Of a DNA stretch of 5,132 nucleotides, positions 5,009 to 5,132 are shown in pieces. This DNA comes from JBKHHU01 sp046539045. GTDB lineage: Bacteria; Planctomycetota; Phycisphaerae; SM23-33. The DNA is taken from NCBI GenBank assembly GCA_046539045.1, contig JBKHHU010000226.1:1-5132 (forward strand). Reading direction: 5' to 3'. The notes under the pieces are model-generated. The model was not told the DNA's origin and did not search any database. It saw nothing but the letters and a program-made list of their open reading frames with translations. Position 1 is the first letter of the stretch. Each line of letters begins with the position of its first letter. The translations under genes and the position numbers were made by a program.

Positions 5009-5132
5009 ATGAAACTCAAGTATCTGCTGACTGTGCTTTTTGGTGTACTGCTGATCGCGGTGATCGCACCATTGTCGCAGTTCCTTACCATGCAGACCGT
5101 GAACGCCGATATCGAGACCGCCACGCCCGTGG
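5009..5132 (+). CDS. N-terminus of a membrane or exported protein, cut by the window edge
   Basis: Only 41 codons are visible: MKLKYLLTVLFGVLLIAVIA, then PLSQFLTMQTVNADIETATPV, running off the window. A short positive start (K2, K4) is followed by a hydrophobic stretch at about 5-22, so this is either a signal peptide or anchor or a first transmembrane helix. Its ATG has AGAAGG ending eight bases upstream. It follows the LolD/MacB-like ATPase by 72 bases on the same strand, so an ABC permease, a periplasmic adaptor (MacA/HlyD type) or a substrate-binding partner is expected from context. The visible part does not resemble the usual start of an FtsX-type permease, where a cytoplasmic segment with RxxLRxxLT precedes the helix. 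Too little is present to choose. Confidence 0.7.
   Translation, partial: MKLKYLLTVLFGVLLIAVIAPLSQFLTMQTVNADIETATPV

Overview
The window is GC-rich bacterial DNA with compact genes separated by long intergenic stretches full of stem-loops. A Planctomycetota member, probably Phycisphaerae-like, is the best guess. The guess rests on the pseudopilin-type C-terminal domain of the gene at 2905-3519, whose sequence pattern I associate with that group, and on degenerate 'CACAGAG/ACACAAAGG' intergenic phrases. It is an inference, not a proven assignment.

Layout, left to right. (1) 83-1348, minus: a complete LarA-family nickel-pincer 2-hydroxyacid racemase/epimerase with every key residue I could check, its own Shine-Dalgarno (SD) sequence and a plausible sigma70 promoter. 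(2) 1565-1684, plus: the last 39 codons of an IS110-family transposase, a dead remnant. (3) About 1685-2243: a non-coding stretch holding two stem-loops with unrelated stems but an identical 13-nt loop sequence, a third GC hairpin and a short decamer tandem repeat. (4) 2294-2758, plus: a GAF-domain free methionine-(R)-sulfoxide reductase (fRMsr) with its own promoter and SD, but with one of the three family cysteines replaced by His. It is followed, with overlapping stop and start, by a likely 45-aa acidic protein (2755-2892). (5) 2905-3519, minus: a convergent gene for a membrane-anchored coiled-coil protein ending in a GspG-like pseudopilin domain. (6) 3520-4162: a non-coding region with GC hairpins, then an extended -10 promoter and a leader of about 257 nt that can fold into several hairpins. 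(7) 4163-4936, plus: an ABC ATPase of the LolD/MacB export type, followed after a 72-nt gap with a perfect hairpin by the start of a membrane or secreted protein (5009 to the window edge).

How the parts relate: the racemase, the fRMsr pair and the pseudopilin-like gene look like independent single-gene or two-gene units. Only the ABC ATPase and the gene at 5009 look like one transport operon. No defence system, CRISPR array, tRNA or rRNA is visible. The most unusual signals are the two same-loop/different-stem hairpins, the structured ABC leader and the pseudopilin domain on a non-pilin membrane anchor.
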